Positions 31,318-41,208 are shown, counted from the stretch's first letter. The stretch: 44,139 nucleotides of DNA from an uncultured Oscillospiraceae bacterium (GCA_900547275.1 URGA01000007.1:1-44139), one strand, 5' to 3'. Translations and numbers: made by a program. Notes: a model not told the origin generated them from the letters alone.

Positions 31318-32886
31318 ATGGCCAGAGAAAAATGGGCTTCGCGCTCAACATTTATTCTTGCCGCCATTGGTTCAGCAGTCGGTTTGGGCAATGCGTGGCG
31401 TTTTCCGGGACTTGCCGCAAAATACGGCGGCGGTGCTTTCTTACTTGTTTACATTATTGCAATGCTTATCATGGGCATTCCGCTTCTTATGATGGAGATT
31501 TCTATCGGACGCAAAATGCGCCAGGGTGCTCCCGGAGCACTGAGAGGAATTAACAAAAAGTTTGAGCCTCTCGGCTGGGCGGCAACAGCAAACGCATTTG
31601 TAATCGAAATCTATTACGCAGTTGTATTTGCATGGGTAATCATGATGACGGTCTGCGCTTTCAAATTCGCTCCGCTTACAGGAAACAGCGAAGCGGCGGC
31701 AGGCGTTTGGGCAGACCTTATTAAGACCACGGGCACAACCTCCGGCTACACAACCATTTCATGGCCGGTTGTACTGAGCCTTATTGCAGCATGGGGTCTT
31801 ATTTATTACTGCATCCGCAACGGCGCCAGCAGCGTTGGCAAGGTAGTTAAATACACTGTATTTCTTCCTGTAATCTGTCTGCTGATTATGGCTGTTAAGG
31901 GCTTTACGATGCCCGGCGCAATGGAAGGTATCAGAGCTCTGTTTATTCCCGATTTTACAGCTCTTCAGAACCCGAACCTTTGGGTTGAAGCCATCGGCCA
32001 GGTATTTTACTCCCTTTCAATTATGATGGCAATCATGTTCGCTTACGGTTCTTTCATTGATAAGGGAGCTGACATTGCGGCTGACGCAATGATAATTGCA
32101 TTCTCAGACCTTGCAATCAGCGTTCTTTCCGGTATTGTTCTTTTCACAACTATGTACGGAACGGGAATGACAACAGCCGACATGAGCACATCAGGTATCG
32201 GCACGGCGTTTATGATTTACCCCACGGCGATAGTCAATCTTTCGTCAAGCGGCGTATTCAACGCAATATTCGCGGCAATCTTCTATTTCTGCCTTTGCAC
32301 GCTTGCTATTGACTCTGCGTTCTCTATCGTTGAAGGCGTTTCAACAGCAATTTCAGATAAATTCCATCTGCTGAAGAAAAAGACCACTATTTGGATCTGC
32401 ATTATTTCCGCTATCCTTTCTCTTTGGTTTGTTACCGGCGCAGGAATGGCTTGGCTTGACATTGTTGACCACTGGTGCAACAACTTCAACCTTATTATTA
32501 TCGGTATCCTTGAGCCCATCGCTATCGGCTGGTGCTTCAAAACTTCAAAGATACTGCACGAAATAAATCTTAACACAAAGAATTTCAAAATGCCGGGCTG
32601 GTGGTTCAACTTCTCAATCAAGTTTGCCGCTCCCATTATGCTTACAATTCTGTTTATCTGGAACGTTTACGATCTGTTCAAGAACGACGGAGGAATTTAC
32701 GGTTCCGCAGACGGTTACAGCCTGACATCTAACATCATCGGCGGTTGGTTACTGACAGCGTTCGTATTCATCAGCGGATTTATCGTAAAGATTATTGCAA
32801 AGAAAAAACATGTTAAAGACAACGACATAACCTGGGACACGGTTAAGGAGCCTGACGATCCCGATTATGTTGAAGATAAGGACTAA
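31318..32886 (+). CDS. sodium-dependent NSS/LeuT-family transporter
   Basis: A 522-residue, about 12-helix symporter that imports an amino acid or related amine with sodium. The first helix has the family signature AAIGSAVGLGNAWRFP, where the unwound part binds sodium and substrate. GGGAFLLVYI and a Pro-rich second helix follow, and TM6 lies near SFSLSIMMAIMFAYGSF-like sequence. The C-terminus is charged and cytoplasmic. The length agrees with bacterial members. GAGG precedes the ATG by 8 nt. It is monocistronic, with a promoter upstream and a terminator after. The substrate cannot be assigned. Confidence 0.92.
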   Translation: MAREKWASRSTFILAAIGSAVGLGNAWRFPGLAAKYGGGAFLLVYIIAMLIMGIPLLMMEISIGRKMRQGAPGALRGINKKFEPLGWAATANAFVIEIYYAVVFAWVIMMTVCAFKFAPLTGNSEAAAGVWADLIKTTGTTSGYTTISWPVVLSLIAAWGLIYYCIRNGASSVGKVVKYTVFLPVICLLIMAVKGFTMPGAMEGIRALFIPDFTALQNPNLWVEAIGQVFYSLSIMMAIMFAYGSFIDKGADIAADAMIIAFSDLAISVLSGIVLFTTMYGTGMTTADMSTSGIGTAFMIYPTAIVNLSSSGVFNAIFAAIFYFCLCTLAIDSAFSIVEGVSTAISDKFHLLKKKTTIWICIISAILSLWFVTGAGMAWLDIVDHWCNNFNLIIIGILEPIAIGWCFKTSKILHEINLNTKNFKMPGWWFNFSIKFAAPIMLTILFIWNVYDLFKNDGGIYGSADGYSLTSNIIGGWLLTAFVFISGFIVKIIAKKKHVKDNDITWDTVKEPDDPDYVEDKD

Positions 32887-32890
32887 AATC

Positions 32891-32920
32891 TTTACACAGC
32901 GATACTATTTGTATTATAAT
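32891..32920 (+). promoter_or_regulatory. possible promoter of the exonuclease gene
   Basis: TTTACA, an 18-nt spacer and TATAAT stand just before a terminator hairpin. If used, the hairpin at 32924-32958 would be in its leader. Confidence 0.4.
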
Positions 32921-32922
32921 AT

Positions 32923-32958
32923 TAAAGAGGACGAGCGTTTTGCCGCCGTCCTCTTTTT
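32923..32958 (+). terminator. terminator of the NSS transporter gene
   Basis: AAAGAGGACG and CGTCCTCTTT form a 10-bp stem, followed by TTTC. Confidence 0.85.
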
Positions 32959-32984
32959 TCTATCTTGTTTTGAGGGGAATAAAT

Positions 32985-33485
32985 ATGCTGCCGCTTGACT
33001 ACGTAGTATTTGATATTGAAACAACGGGTTTTACACCGAACTACGCCGAAATAATCGAAATAGGCGCTCTTAAATGCCGCAACGCAGAAATAACAGATGA
33101 ATTTCACAGTTATATCTGCCCTGATTGCGGTTACATTCCGAGAGCTATAACAAACCTTACCGGAATTACATACTCAATGGTCTGCGACAGTCCGGGATTT
33201 GAGGACGCTGTGCCCGCTTTTATCGAATTCGTCGGCAATATGCCCGTTGTTGGCCACAACGTCAGATTTGATATGCGATTTATTCAAACATACGCCAGAG
33301 CCTGCTCTTGGGATTTTGATCCAAGCGACGTTATTGACACGGTTCCCCTGGCAAGAAGGAAGATAAAGGACATCCCCAACCATAAACTGGAAACGATAAA
33401 ACAGTATTTTGATATAGACCTGCCCTCCCATAATGCACTTGACGATTGCAGGGTAACCCAGTATCTATTTGAATACTGCAGATAA
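32985..33485 (+). CDS. DnaQ-like 3'-5' exonuclease
   Basis: A 166-residue DEDDh exonuclease, stand-alone and similar to the proofreading domain of PolC/epsilon. Motifs are FDIETTGF (Asp10, Glu12), VGHNVRFDMRFI and HNALDDCRVT (His and Asp). It removes nucleotides from 3' ends with two metal ions. The ATG at 32985 has GAGGGG 8 nt upstream; an earlier frame from 32940 lies in the terminator. The exact role (repair, RNA turnover) is not visible. Confidence 0.9.
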   Translation: MLPLDYVVFDIETTGFTPNYAEIIEIGALKCRNAEITDEFHSYICPDCGYIPRAITNLTGITYSMVCDSPGFEDAVPAFIEFVGNMPVVGHNVRFDMRFIQTYARACSWDFDPSDVIDTVPLARRKIKDIPNHKLETIKQYFDIDLPSHNALDDCRVTQYLFEYCR

Positions 33486-33496
33486 AGGCATAAGAA

Positions 33497-33533
33497 AACG
33501 CCGACGGACAATTCCGTCGGCGTTGATTTTTTA
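33497..33533. terminator. bidirectional terminator between exonuclease and uracil permease genes
   Basis: AACGCCGACGGA and TCCGTCGGCGTT make a perfect 12-bp stem with a CAAT loop, followed by GATTTTTTATTT. Confidence 0.9.
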
Positions 33534-33540
33534 TTTGGAT

Positions 33541-34926
33541 TTACTTTTTGTTTTCATCCTCTTTTACGGATTTAATATCAGCAACAGACTGTTTTGTGAA
33601 ATCGAAGTCTTTGCCCGGGAAAACAGCGTTCAGGACGATGCCGGCGATAGCGGCAACAGCAAGAGCGGAAAGTGTGATGTGGAACTCGCCCACTGTAAAC
33701 GAAATTCCGTCGCCGAGACCAAGCGCGCAAACAAGGATAACAGCCGCAGTTATTGTATTTCTCGGCTTTGAGAAATCAACCTTGTTTTCAACAACATTGC
33801 GGATACCGATTGCGGAAATCATGCCGTAAAGCACGAACGAAATACCACCGACGATTGCGGCAGGCATTGAATTGATAAGAGCCGCAAACTTTGGCGAGAA
33901 GGAAAACAGAATAGCGAAATAAGCGGCGATACGAACTACTCTCGGGTCATAAACCTTTGAAAGAGCAAGAACGCCTGTATTTTCACCGTAAGTTGTATTG
34001 GCAGGGCCGCCGAAGAGAGCAGAAAAAGTTGTTGCCAATCCGTCGCCGGTAAGTGAACGGTGGAGACCGGGATCAGCAATATAGTTTTTGCCGCAGGTTG
34101 CGCTGATTGCGGAAATATCGCCGATATGCTCCATCATTGTAGCAAGAGCGATAGGCATAATAGCAACGATGGCGGTTATTGCCTTACCTGTATCGTGAAC
34201 ACCGCCGAATACAGTTGAACTCCATTCAATTGGGAAGCCAATCCACGGCGCTTCCTTAACAGCTGTAAAGTCAACAGCAAAACTCTCAACAGAAAATCCG
34301 TTTCCGACAATTACTGCCACGGCATAAGAACCGAGTATACCGATAAGGATGGGAACAATCTTTGCCATTCCCTTGCCGAAGATATTAACAATAATAACGA
34401 GACCAAGAGCAATGAGAGCAAGCCACCAGTTGCTCTGGCAGTTTGAAATGGCTGTAGGAGCAAGTCCAAGGCCGATTGCGATAATGATAGGACCTGTTAC
34501 TACAGGCGGGAAGAAACGCATTACGCGGTTAATACCGATCAGTTTGATGATAGCCGCAAGAACGAGATAAACAAGTCCTGCACAGGCAACGCCGAGGCAG
34601 GCATAAGGAAGCATTTCCTTATTTGCAACCTGCTGACCGTTTGCGTCTGTAAGCATTGGAGCAACGGTTGCATAACCGCCTAAAAACGCAAATGAAGAAC
34701 CGAGAAACGCCGGTACTTTAAATTTAGTGAAAACATGGAAAAGCAACGTACCGAGACCTGCCATAAGCAGTGTAGTTGCAATATCAAGACCCGTAATCAG
34801 CGGAACCAGCACCGTTGCGCCGAACATGGCGAACATATGCTGAAATCCGAGAACGATCATTCTCGAAACGCCCAGCTTACGGGCATCATAAATACCCTTT
34901 GAAAAATCTATACTTTTTTTAGACAT
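33541..34926 (-). CDS. uraA: uracil permease (NCS2 family)
   Basis: A 461-residue, about 14-helix nucleobase-cation symporter. The NCS2 start GFQHMFAMFGATVLVPLITG, the central GANTTYGENTGV-like motif (PANTTYGENTGVLAL) with the substrate-binding Glu, and helix 10 features are visible. Length and motifs suit the UraA/PyrP branch, so uracil is the likely substrate, though xanthine/uracil members look alike. It is the last gene of the salvage operon, 37 nt after upp, whose product turns the imported uracil into UMP. Confidence 0.9.
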   Translation of the reverse strand: MSKKSIDFSKGIYDARKLGVSRMIVLGFQHMFAMFGATVLVPLITGLDIATTLLMAGLGTLLFHVFTKFKVPAFLGSSFAFLGGYATVAPMLTDANGQQVANKEMLPYACLGVACAGLVYLVLAAIIKLIGINRVMRFFPPVVTGPIIIAIGLGLAPTAISNCQSNWWLALIALGLVIIVNIFGKGMAKIVPILIGILGSYAVAVIVGNGFSVESFAVDFTAVKEAPWIGFPIEWSSTVFGGVHDTGKAITAIVAIMPIALATMMEHIGDISAISATCGKNYIADPGLHRSLTGDGLATTFSALFGGPANTTYGENTGVLALSKVYDPRVVRIAAYFAILFSFSPKFAALINSMPAAIVGGISFVLYGMISAIGIRNVVENKVDFSKPRNTITAAVILVCALGLGDGISFTVGEFHITLSALAVAAIAGIVLNAVFPGKDFDFTKQSVADIKSVKEDENKK

Positions 34927-34963
34927 AGGCTAACCCCTTCTTTCCTCTTCTTTATGTATTGTA

Positions 34964-35596
34964 TTATTTCGTGCCGAAAATACGGTCGCCCGCATCGCCG
35001 AGACCGGGAACGATATAGCCGTTTTCATTAAGATGCTTATCCATTCCGGCACAGAAAATATCAACGTCGGGGTGAGCTTTCTTCAGAGCCTCAAGTCCCT
35101 CCGGAGCAGCAATAATGCAAAGGAATTTGATGCTTCTGGGCTGTCTTTTCTTTATCTGACCGATAGCATCAATTGCGCTTCCGCCTGTTGCAAGCATCGG
35201 GTCAAGAACAAACACGTCGCGCTGACCGATATCGTTCGGCAGTTTGCAGTAATACTCAACGGGCTCAAGGGTTGTCTCGTCGCGGTAAAGACCGATATGG
35301 CCTACTTTTGCCGCAGGAACAAGGCTCAGTGCACCGTCTACCATTCCGAGACCGGCGCGGAGAATCGGAACAAAAGCAAGTTTTCTGCCGGCAATGGTTT
35401 TGCAATCGGCAACACCGCAGGGCGTTGTAACCTTCTTGTCCTCCATCTGAAGATCTCTTGTGGCATCGTAAATCATAAGCATTGCGATTTCGTTTACAAG
35501 ATCTCTGAACTCTTTTGTACCTGTGCTGACGTCGCGCAGGATGCTCAGTTTGTGCTGAATCAGCGGATGATCCATAATTACTACTTTTCTTTCCAT
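34964..35596 (-). CDS. upp: uracil phosphoribosyltransferase
   Basis: A 210-residue enzyme making UMP from uracil and PRPP. The PRPP loop is VFVLDPMLATGGSA and the uracil-binding region is GYIVPGLGDAGDR near the C-terminus. Both are standard, and the length is normal. AAAGGA lies before the ATG. It lies 31 nt after hpt and before the permease, a common pairing of upp and uraA. Confidence 0.97.
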   Translation of the reverse strand: MERKVVIMDHPLIQHKLSILRDVSTGTKEFRDLVNEIAMLMIYDATRDLQMEDKKVTTPCGVADCKTIAGRKLAFVPILRAGLGMVDGALSLVPAAKVGHIGLYRDETTLEPVEYYCKLPNDIGQRDVFVLDPMLATGGSAIDAIGQIKKRQPRSIKFLCIIAAPEGLEALKKAHPDVDIFCAGMDKHLNENGYIVPGLGDAGDRIFGTK

Positions 35597-35627
35597 AAGT
35601 AAATCCTTTCCTTATTTATAATTATGT

Positions 35628-36164
35628 TTATTCGTATACGCTTTCTTTGAGCTGGCCGATATATGGCAGATTGCGGTACTTCTGGTCAAAATCAAGACCG
35701 TAGCCCACAACGAAAGCATCCGGAACCTCACAGCCCACATAATCCGCTTTCAGATCAACTACCCGGCGCTCGGGTTTATCAAGGAGGGTAACAATGCTTA
35801 TGCTGGAGGGATTTCTCGTTTTCAGCATCTGGCAAACGTAAGAAAGTGTTCTTCCGCTGTCAAGAATGTCCTCAACAAGAAGCAAATCGTAGCCCTCAAG
35901 TTCAATATCAATATCCTTGATTATTTTTACTATTCCGCTTGAGCGGGTCCCGCTGCCGTAACTGGAAACAGCAAGAAAGTCAAGTTTGCACGGCAAATCT
36001 ATCTGCCTTACCAGGTCTGCCATAAACAGAACCGAACCTTTTAGAATTCCTACAACAAGCAGATTTTTGCCTGCAAAATCTTTTGTAATCTGGGCGCCCA
36101 GACGTTTATTGATTGAGCGCAGTTCTTCTTCCGAAACAAGAACTTTTTCTATATCCTCTTGCAT
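35628..36164 (-). CDS. hpt: hypoxanthine phosphoribosyltransferase
   Basis: A 178-residue purine salvage enzyme (hypoxanthine/guanine plus PRPP to IMP/GMP). The PRPP motif is LLLVEDILDSGRTL, and SSYGSGTRSSG is the flexible loop of the class. Its ATG follows the permease stop TAA with no gap, and its ribosome site (GGGAGGAG) lies inside the permease end, so translation is coupled. Confidence 0.95.
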   Translation of the reverse strand: MQEDIEKVLVSEEELRSINKRLGAQITKDFAGKNLLVVGILKGSVLFMADLVRQIDLPCKLDFLAVSSYGSGTRSSGIVKIIKDIDIELEGYDLLLVEDILDSGRTLSYVCQMLKTRNPSSISIVTLLDKPERRVVDLKADYVGCEVPDAFVVGYGLDFDQKYRNLPYIGQLKESVYE

Positions 36165-37142
36165 TTAACGCTCCTCCCTGAAATAGGAAAGACCTAATGC
36201 CGCAGGACCTTGGTTTTCCTTTTTCTTTGTAAATGATGTGAAAATAAGAATAATAATAGTTACAACGTAAGGCAGCATTTTGAACAGTTCTTTTGTTGCG
36301 CTGGAAAGACCGGGAACATAAAGATCTGCGATATAAAGGCCGCCGAACAGGAAAGCGCCCAGCATTGCAAAGTTGGGCTTCCAGATAACAAAGATAACAA
36401 GTGCGATTGCAAGCCATCCTCTGTCGCCGAAACTCTGGGTATCCCATGTTCCGCTCTGATATTCCATTACGAAGAACAGACCGCCGAGACCGGCGATTGC
36501 GCCGCCGATGCAAGTTGCAAGATATTTATACTTTGTTACGTTAATACCGGCCGCGTCTGCAGTTGCAGGATTTTCGCCCACCGCGCGGAGGTTAAGGCCG
36601 ACCCTGGTCTTTTTAAGCACAAAAGTCGCTATAATTGCAATCACTATTCCGACATAAAGCAGGAAACCGTGGGCAAGGAAAATTGTTCCGAATGCTCCGA
36701 GCTTATCTGCAAAAGGAACGCTCTTCTGATAAGCGTCGATAGTAGTGCGGATAGAAGTATCGCTGATACCGAGAATATTACCCAGCGCGCCGCCGTAAAA
36801 ATTACCGAGGCCACAGCCGAATGTTGTTATTGCAAGACCTGTAACGTTCTGGTTTGCACGAAGCGTTACGGTAAGGAAACAATAGATAAGCGCAACAGCA
36901 GCGGAGCACAGAAGGCTGAACGCAAGAGATATAAGCACGCTTACCCAGCCTATCGGCTCAGCAACAGATTTTTCATATATTGTTGAACTTACCATACCGG
37001 AAACGCCGCCGACAACCATTATTCCGGGAATTCCCAGGTTGAGGTTACCCGACTTTTCGGTAATAATCTCTCCGGTTGCGCCGAACAGCAACGGAAGTCC
37101 CTGAGCAATAGCTCGCTGAAGAAAATAAATCAATGTTGTCAT
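36165..37142 (-). CDS. nucleoside ABC transporter permease 2
   Basis: A 325-residue membrane subunit of a BMP-type (NupNOPQ/YufNOPQ-like) nucleoside importer. About nine helices. The GLNLRAVGENPATADAAGINV motif is the coupling loop that meets the ATPase. The N-terminus has GATGEIITEKSGNLNLGI, typical of this family. Overlaps the first permease by 4 nt (ATGA). Confidence 0.93.
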   Translation of the reverse strand: MTTLIYFLQRAIAQGLPLLFGATGEIITEKSGNLNLGIPGIMVVGGVSGMVSSTIYEKSVAEPIGWVSVLISLAFSLLCSAAVALIYCFLTVTLRANQNVTGLAITTFGCGLGNFYGGALGNILGISDTSIRTTIDAYQKSVPFADKLGAFGTIFLAHGFLLYVGIVIAIIATFVLKKTRVGLNLRAVGENPATADAAGINVTKYKYLATCIGGAIAGLGGLFFVMEYQSGTWDTQSFGDRGWLAIALVIFVIWKPNFAMLGAFLFGGLYIADLYVPGLSSATKELFKMLPYVVTIIILIFTSFTKKKENQGPAALGLSYFREER

Positions 37143-38242
37143 GCCTGCGCCTCCTTTGATTCATGCTTTTTTCTGAAAGTTACTTTGTAATTTACGAAGA
37201 ACTCACATCCCAGAACGAAAAACAGCATTATACCGATTACAACGTCTGAGGCGTAGTCGTTAAGGTTATAGCTGGAAGCAATCTGGTCTGTACCGTTGCC
37301 GAGGAAGACAACAAGAAGGCTTGTAACAATCATATAAAACGGATTAAGTTTTGCCAGCCAGGCAACGATGATAGCCGTAAATCCGTTTCCGCCAACAAGA
37401 GAAGTATTCATTGTATGGTGGGTTCCGCCTACAAGCAGGAAGCCGGCAAAGCCGCAGATAGCGCCTGAAAGAAGCATTGTGCGGATAATGACCTTTTTAA
37501 CGTTAAGGCCGATATAACGGGCGGTGTTTTCAGACTCGCCTACAACGGAAAGCTCGTATCCATGCTTAGAATATTTAAGGTAGATATACATAAACACAGC
37601 GAGAATAAGCACAAGCACGATATTCCAGCCGTACTCAACGCCGAACAGCATCGGGAACACGCCGTTTTCAAATACGCCAACGTCCTGAGTACCGGGCTGA
37701 CGCTCCCAGAGAACAAGGAAGTAACTCATCAGCTGAATTGCAACGTAGTTCATCATCAGCGTAAACAGAGTTTCATTTGTCTTGAAATTAGCCTTGAAGA
37801 TTGCGGGAATAACAGCCCAGATAGCGCCTGCCGCAGCACTGGCGATAAACATAAGTATAAGCACTTTGCCGTTTGACGTTTCAGGGAACATTTTAATAAC
37901 GGTTACCGACGCCAAAACGCCCATAAGCGTCTGGCCTTCGCCGCCGATATTCCAAAATTTCATTTTAAACGCGGGAGCAAGGGCCAAAGCAATGCAAAGC
38001 AGAGCGGACATTTCACGCAGTGTTATTTTAAATTTTCTTGCCGTACCGAAAGCGCCCTTTATCATTTCAGGAAGAACGCTGAAAAAGTTAGCGTTGCCGT
38101 TTGTAATCATTGTAATTACCAAACTGCAGACAATAAATCCAAGCACCAGAGCGGCAACCCGGACTAAAATTGACGTAGCCAAAGGCACATCAGCACGCTT
38201 TGAAATACGTACAAAGGGTTCTTTTACTGTTTTAGAACTCAT
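37139..38242 (-). CDS. nucleoside ABC transporter permease 1
   Basis: A 367-residue membrane subunit of the same importer. It has KMKFWNIGGEGQTLMG near residue 90 and the coupling loop YELSVVGESENTARYIGLNV. A longer cytoplasmic N-terminus (about 25 residues) precedes the first helix. Overlaps the ATPase stop by 4 nt. Confidence 0.93.
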   Translation of the reverse strand: MSSKTVKEPFVRISKRADVPLATSILVRVAALVLGFIVCSLVITMITNGNANFFSVLPEMIKGAFGTARKFKITLREMSALLCIALALAPAFKMKFWNIGGEGQTLMGVLASVTVIKMFPETSNGKVLILMFIASAAAGAIWAVIPAIFKANFKTNETLFTLMMNYVAIQLMSYFLVLWERQPGTQDVGVFENGVFPMLFGVEYGWNIVLVLILAVFMYIYLKYSKHGYELSVVGESENTARYIGLNVKKVIIRTMLLSGAICGFAGFLLVGGTHHTMNTSLVGGNGFTAIIVAWLAKLNPFYMIVTSLLVVFLGNGTDQIASSYNLNDYASDVVIGIMLFFVLGCEFFVNYKVTFRKKHESKEAQA

Positions 38243-39777
38243 TCTTCTGCCTCCTCTTCCTGTTTTGTAGTAGTCATAAGAATACCGATATCTTCCTTAG
38301 TTGTCTTTCGTCCGTCAACCTCTCCGCTGATATGGCCCTGGCTGAGAACGATAATTCTGTCGCAAAGCTCAACAAGAACATCCAGGTCTTCGCCGACGAA
38401 AATTACGGCGGTGCCAAGTTCTTTCTGCTGGTTGAGCAGGTGATAAATCGTATATGATGAATTTATATCAAGTCCTCTTACCGGATAAGCCGCCATGAGC
38501 ACGGTGGGAGATGACGCAATCTCTCGTCCCACAAGGACTTTCTGAACGTTACCGCCTGACAGTTTGCTTACAGGTGTCTCAGCGTCAGGTGTAACAACTT
38601 CAAGCTCTCTGATTATTTTTTCCGCAAGATCTTTCGGGTTCTTTCTGTGGAGCATAAAGCCTCTGCCCTTTTCGTAGCTTCTGAGCATCATATTATCGGT
38701 AATGCCCATTGAACCTACAAGACCCATTCCGAGACGGTCCTCGGGAACGAAAGACAGACGAACGCCGAGATTTCTTATCTGGAGAGGCGTCTTATCCTGA
38801 AGATCCTCTTCCTCGCCTGTTTCCGGATTGTTATATATAATGTTACCGCTTTTCAGATGCTGAAGACCGGCAATCGCTTCAAGCAGTTCTTTCTGACCGC
38901 TGCCGGCGATACCTGCGATACCCAGTATCTCGCCCGATCTCGCTTTGAAAGAAACGTTGCGCAGAATATTTACACCCTCGTGGTTAACAACCGAAACGTT
39001 GTTTACAATCAGACGGGTATGTGGATCGTGAGGTGCGGGACGTTCGATATTCAGGCTTACCGCCTTGCCCACCATCATTTCAGTCAGAGACTGCTCGGTG
39101 GCGTCCTTCGTTTCAACAGTTCCGATATACTCGCCTTTTCTCAGAACGGCAACACGGTCTGACAATTCCAGCACTTCGTGGAGCTTATGGGTAATTATGA
39201 TAATAGCTTTGCCGTCGTCGCGCATATTTCGCAAAACGGCGAAAAGCTGGCGGGTTTCTTTAGGCGTAAGAACGGCGGTGGGCTCGTCCAAAATAAGAAT
39301 TTCCGCCCCTCTGTAAATTACTTTTACAATCTCGACCGTCTGTTTTTCAGATACTGACATTTCGTATATCTTTTTTGCCGGGTCAAGCTGAAATCCGTAA
39401 GCGTCGCATATTTTCTTTATCTTTTCTGCTGACTTCTTAACGTTGAAGCGGCCTTCTTCTTTAAGTCCGAGAATAATATTCTCAGTAACGCTCAGCACGT
39501 CAACAAGTTTGAAATGCTGATGGATCATGCCGATTTTGTACTGAAAAGCGTCGCGGGGAGATTTTATAGAAACCTCCTTGCCGTCAACAAAAATCTGGCC
39601 TTCGTCGGGATAATAAATACCCGAAAGCATGTTCATGAGAGTGGTTTTTCCGCTGCCGTTTTCGCCCAGTATTGACAAAATCTCGCCTTTCTTTACGGAG
39701 AGGGAAATATTGTTGTTGGCTACAACGGAGCCAAAACGCTTCGTTATATTTCTCAATTCAATGGCTGTTTGAGACAT
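38239..39777 (-). CDS. nucleoside ABC transporter ATP-binding protein (two NBDs)
   Basis: A 512-residue protein with two fused ATPase domains, as in RbsA and NupO/YufO. Domain 1 has Walker A GENGSGKTT, a signature-like YEMSVSEKQTVEIVK and Walker B ILILDEPTA. Domain 2 has GIAGSGQKELLEAI (degenerate Walker A), signature KLSGGNVQKVLVGRE and a degenerate Walker B PTVLMAAYPVRGLD, where the usual Glu-Pro pair is replaced. So domain 2 is probably not hydrolytic, common in this group. GGAGGATATCGG precedes the ATG. Confidence 0.93.
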   Translation of the reverse strand: MSQTAIELRNITKRFGSVVANNNISLSVKKGEILSILGENGSGKTTLMNMLSGIYYPDEGQIFVDGKEVSIKSPRDAFQYKIGMIHQHFKLVDVLSVTENIILGLKEEGRFNVKKSAEKIKKICDAYGFQLDPAKKIYEMSVSEKQTVEIVKVIYRGAEILILDEPTAVLTPKETRQLFAVLRNMRDDGKAIIIITHKLHEVLELSDRVAVLRKGEYIGTVETKDATEQSLTEMMVGKAVSLNIERPAPHDPHTRLIVNNVSVVNHEGVNILRNVSFKARSGEILGIAGIAGSGQKELLEAIAGLQHLKSGNIIYNNPETGEEEDLQDKTPLQIRNLGVRLSFVPEDRLGMGLVGSMGITDNMMLRSYEKGRGFMLHRKNPKDLAEKIIRELEVVTPDAETPVSKLSGGNVQKVLVGREIASSPTVLMAAYPVRGLDINSSYTIYHLLNQQKELGTAVIFVGEDLDVLVELCDRIIVLSQGHISGEVDGRKTTKEDIGILMTTTKQEEEAEE

Positions 39778-39800
39778 CCGATATCCTCCTTGCGGTCTAT

Positions 39801-39857
39801 TACACTCAATTTATTCAGTAAAAACGCAAAATGACTGTTTTGCTTCTTTATTGAGTA
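39801..39857 (-). repeat. large stem in the BMP-ATPase intergenic gap
   Basis: ACTCAAT and ATTGAGT outer arms with an inner GCAAAA/TTTTGC stem. It may shape the mRNA before the ATPase start. Confidence 0.45.
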
Positions 39858-39873
39858 AACAGACAAAATTCAG

Positions 39874-39905
39874 CATTAGCGGAGTGCCGCAGCACTCCGC
39901 TAATG
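39874..39905 (-). terminator. 14-bp hairpin after the BMP gene (attenuator or 3'-end stabiliser)
   Basis: CATTAGCGGAGTGC and GCACTCCGCTAATG make a perfect 14-bp stem with a CGCA loop, 14 nt past the lipoprotein stop. On the minus strand the tail is weak (TGAATTTTG), so it probably protects or partly ends the upstream mRNA, raising binding-protein over transporter levels. Confidence 0.7.
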
Positions 39906-39918
39906 ACATGAAAACAAT

Positions 39919-41208
39919 TTATTTGATGGTTACACCGTCAATGATAACGTTGAAGTAGGGAGCTGAACGAACAGATGATTCGCTGAATTCGCCGTCCTTG
40001 ATTACCTGGGTATCCGGTGTGTACTGATCGTCATAAACCGCATCAGCCATGTAAGTCAGCAGGTGGCCGTCTTCGTCGATAGTATAATTTTCTGAAGAAA
40101 TTGAGTTTGCTTCAAGGGTCTTGGGTGATACTGTGAATGTTGAAGTATCAAATACCTTGAGGCTGCCGTCGATGATCTTCTGTGAAGTTTCTTCAACAGT
40201 TTTCTTCATTGCGTCTGTTACGTTTGTTTCGCTGTAACCGATAAGCTCTGCAGAACCTGTGTCAAGGCCTTTGCACCAGTCGGTATCAATTGCTGTGCCG
40301 TCCATTACGCATTTGAATGCGTATTCAAAGTAAGGCTCCCAGTTAACTTTTGATGAAACAAGGTTTGCTGTGGGTGCAACGTTGTTGAAGTCAATGTTGT
40401 AGCCAACATGGTAAGCGATCTTGCCTTCCTTCATTGCTTCTTCGCAAGCCTCGGGTGAACCGTTTGTATCTGCGTGTTCGCTGATAAGAACGCACTTATC
40501 TTCAATAAGCTTGTTTGCAGCTTCCTTTTCCTTAGCATAATCTGCCCAGGAGTCAGTATATGTTACTTCCATTGTAGCGGATTTGCAAACGCTTCTCGCG
40601 CCAAGGAAGAAAGAGGTATATCCGGAAATAACCTCAGAATAGGGCTTAGCGCCTACGTAGCCGATTTTAGCCTGATCAGCTGTGATTGTCTTTGCGTCGA
40701 TGAGCTCGTTGAGTTTAAGACCTGCAATTACGCCGGCAAGATATCTTGCTTCGTAAATTCTTGCAAATGCGGTGTGGTAATTGTCAAGCTTTTCGATCTG
40801 AGCCATCTGGCCTGTTGCGTGAAGGAACTGAACTTCGGGATATTCCTTAGCAGCTTTGATTACGAAAGGTTCATGGCCGAAGCTGTCTGCAAAGATTACG
40901 TTGCAGCCGTTTTCAGCAAGGTCTACAGCGTTGTCATAGCACTTTGTTGATTCAGGAGTATCCTTCTTGTAGATGATCTGAGAAGAATCAATGCCAAGAG
41001 CTTTTGCGGCGCCTTCAATAGCGTCAATGAAGTTCTTGTCATAACCTACTGTTTCATTGTGCAGCAAGATTACGCCGATTTTGATGTTGCTGGCAGAAGT
41101 TTTGCCCGCTTCCCCTTCTGTGTTGCTCTTTCCGCCGGAGCAAGCCGCAAATGAGAATACTAATACGACTGCAAGCAGTAAAGCAACAAGTTTTTTGGTT
41201 ACTTTCAT
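39919..41208 (-). CDS. BMP family nucleoside-binding lipoprotein
   Basis: A 429-residue solute-binding lipoprotein (BmpA/Med/YufN type) for the ABC importer that follows. Lipobox FAAC with Cys23. The mature domain has the family pattern HNETVGYDKNFIDAIEGA, VIFADSFGHE, and KIGYVGAKPYSEVISGYTSFFLGA. The ligand is most likely a purine nucleoside, inferred from family and operon. CGGAGG precedes the ATG. It lies 61 nt after xpt and before the ATPase gene with a hairpin between. Confidence 0.93.
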   Translation of the reverse strand: MKVTKKLVALLLAVVLVFSFAACSGGKSNTEGEAGKTSASNIKIGVILLHNETVGYDKNFIDAIEGAAKALGIDSSQIIYKKDTPESTKCYDNAVDLAENGCNVIFADSFGHEPFVIKAAKEYPEVQFLHATGQMAQIEKLDNYHTAFARIYEARYLAGVIAGLKLNELIDAKTITADQAKIGYVGAKPYSEVISGYTSFFLGARSVCKSATMEVTYTDSWADYAKEKEAANKLIEDKCVLISEHADTNGSPEACEEAMKEGKIAYHVGYNIDFNNVAPTANLVSSKVNWEPYFEYAFKCVMDGTAIDTDWCKGLDTGSAELIGYSETNVTDAMKKTVEETSQKIIDGSLKVFDTSTFTVSPKTLEANSISSENYTIDEDGHLLTYMADAVYDDQYTPDTQVIKDGEFSESSVRSAPYFNVIIDGVTIK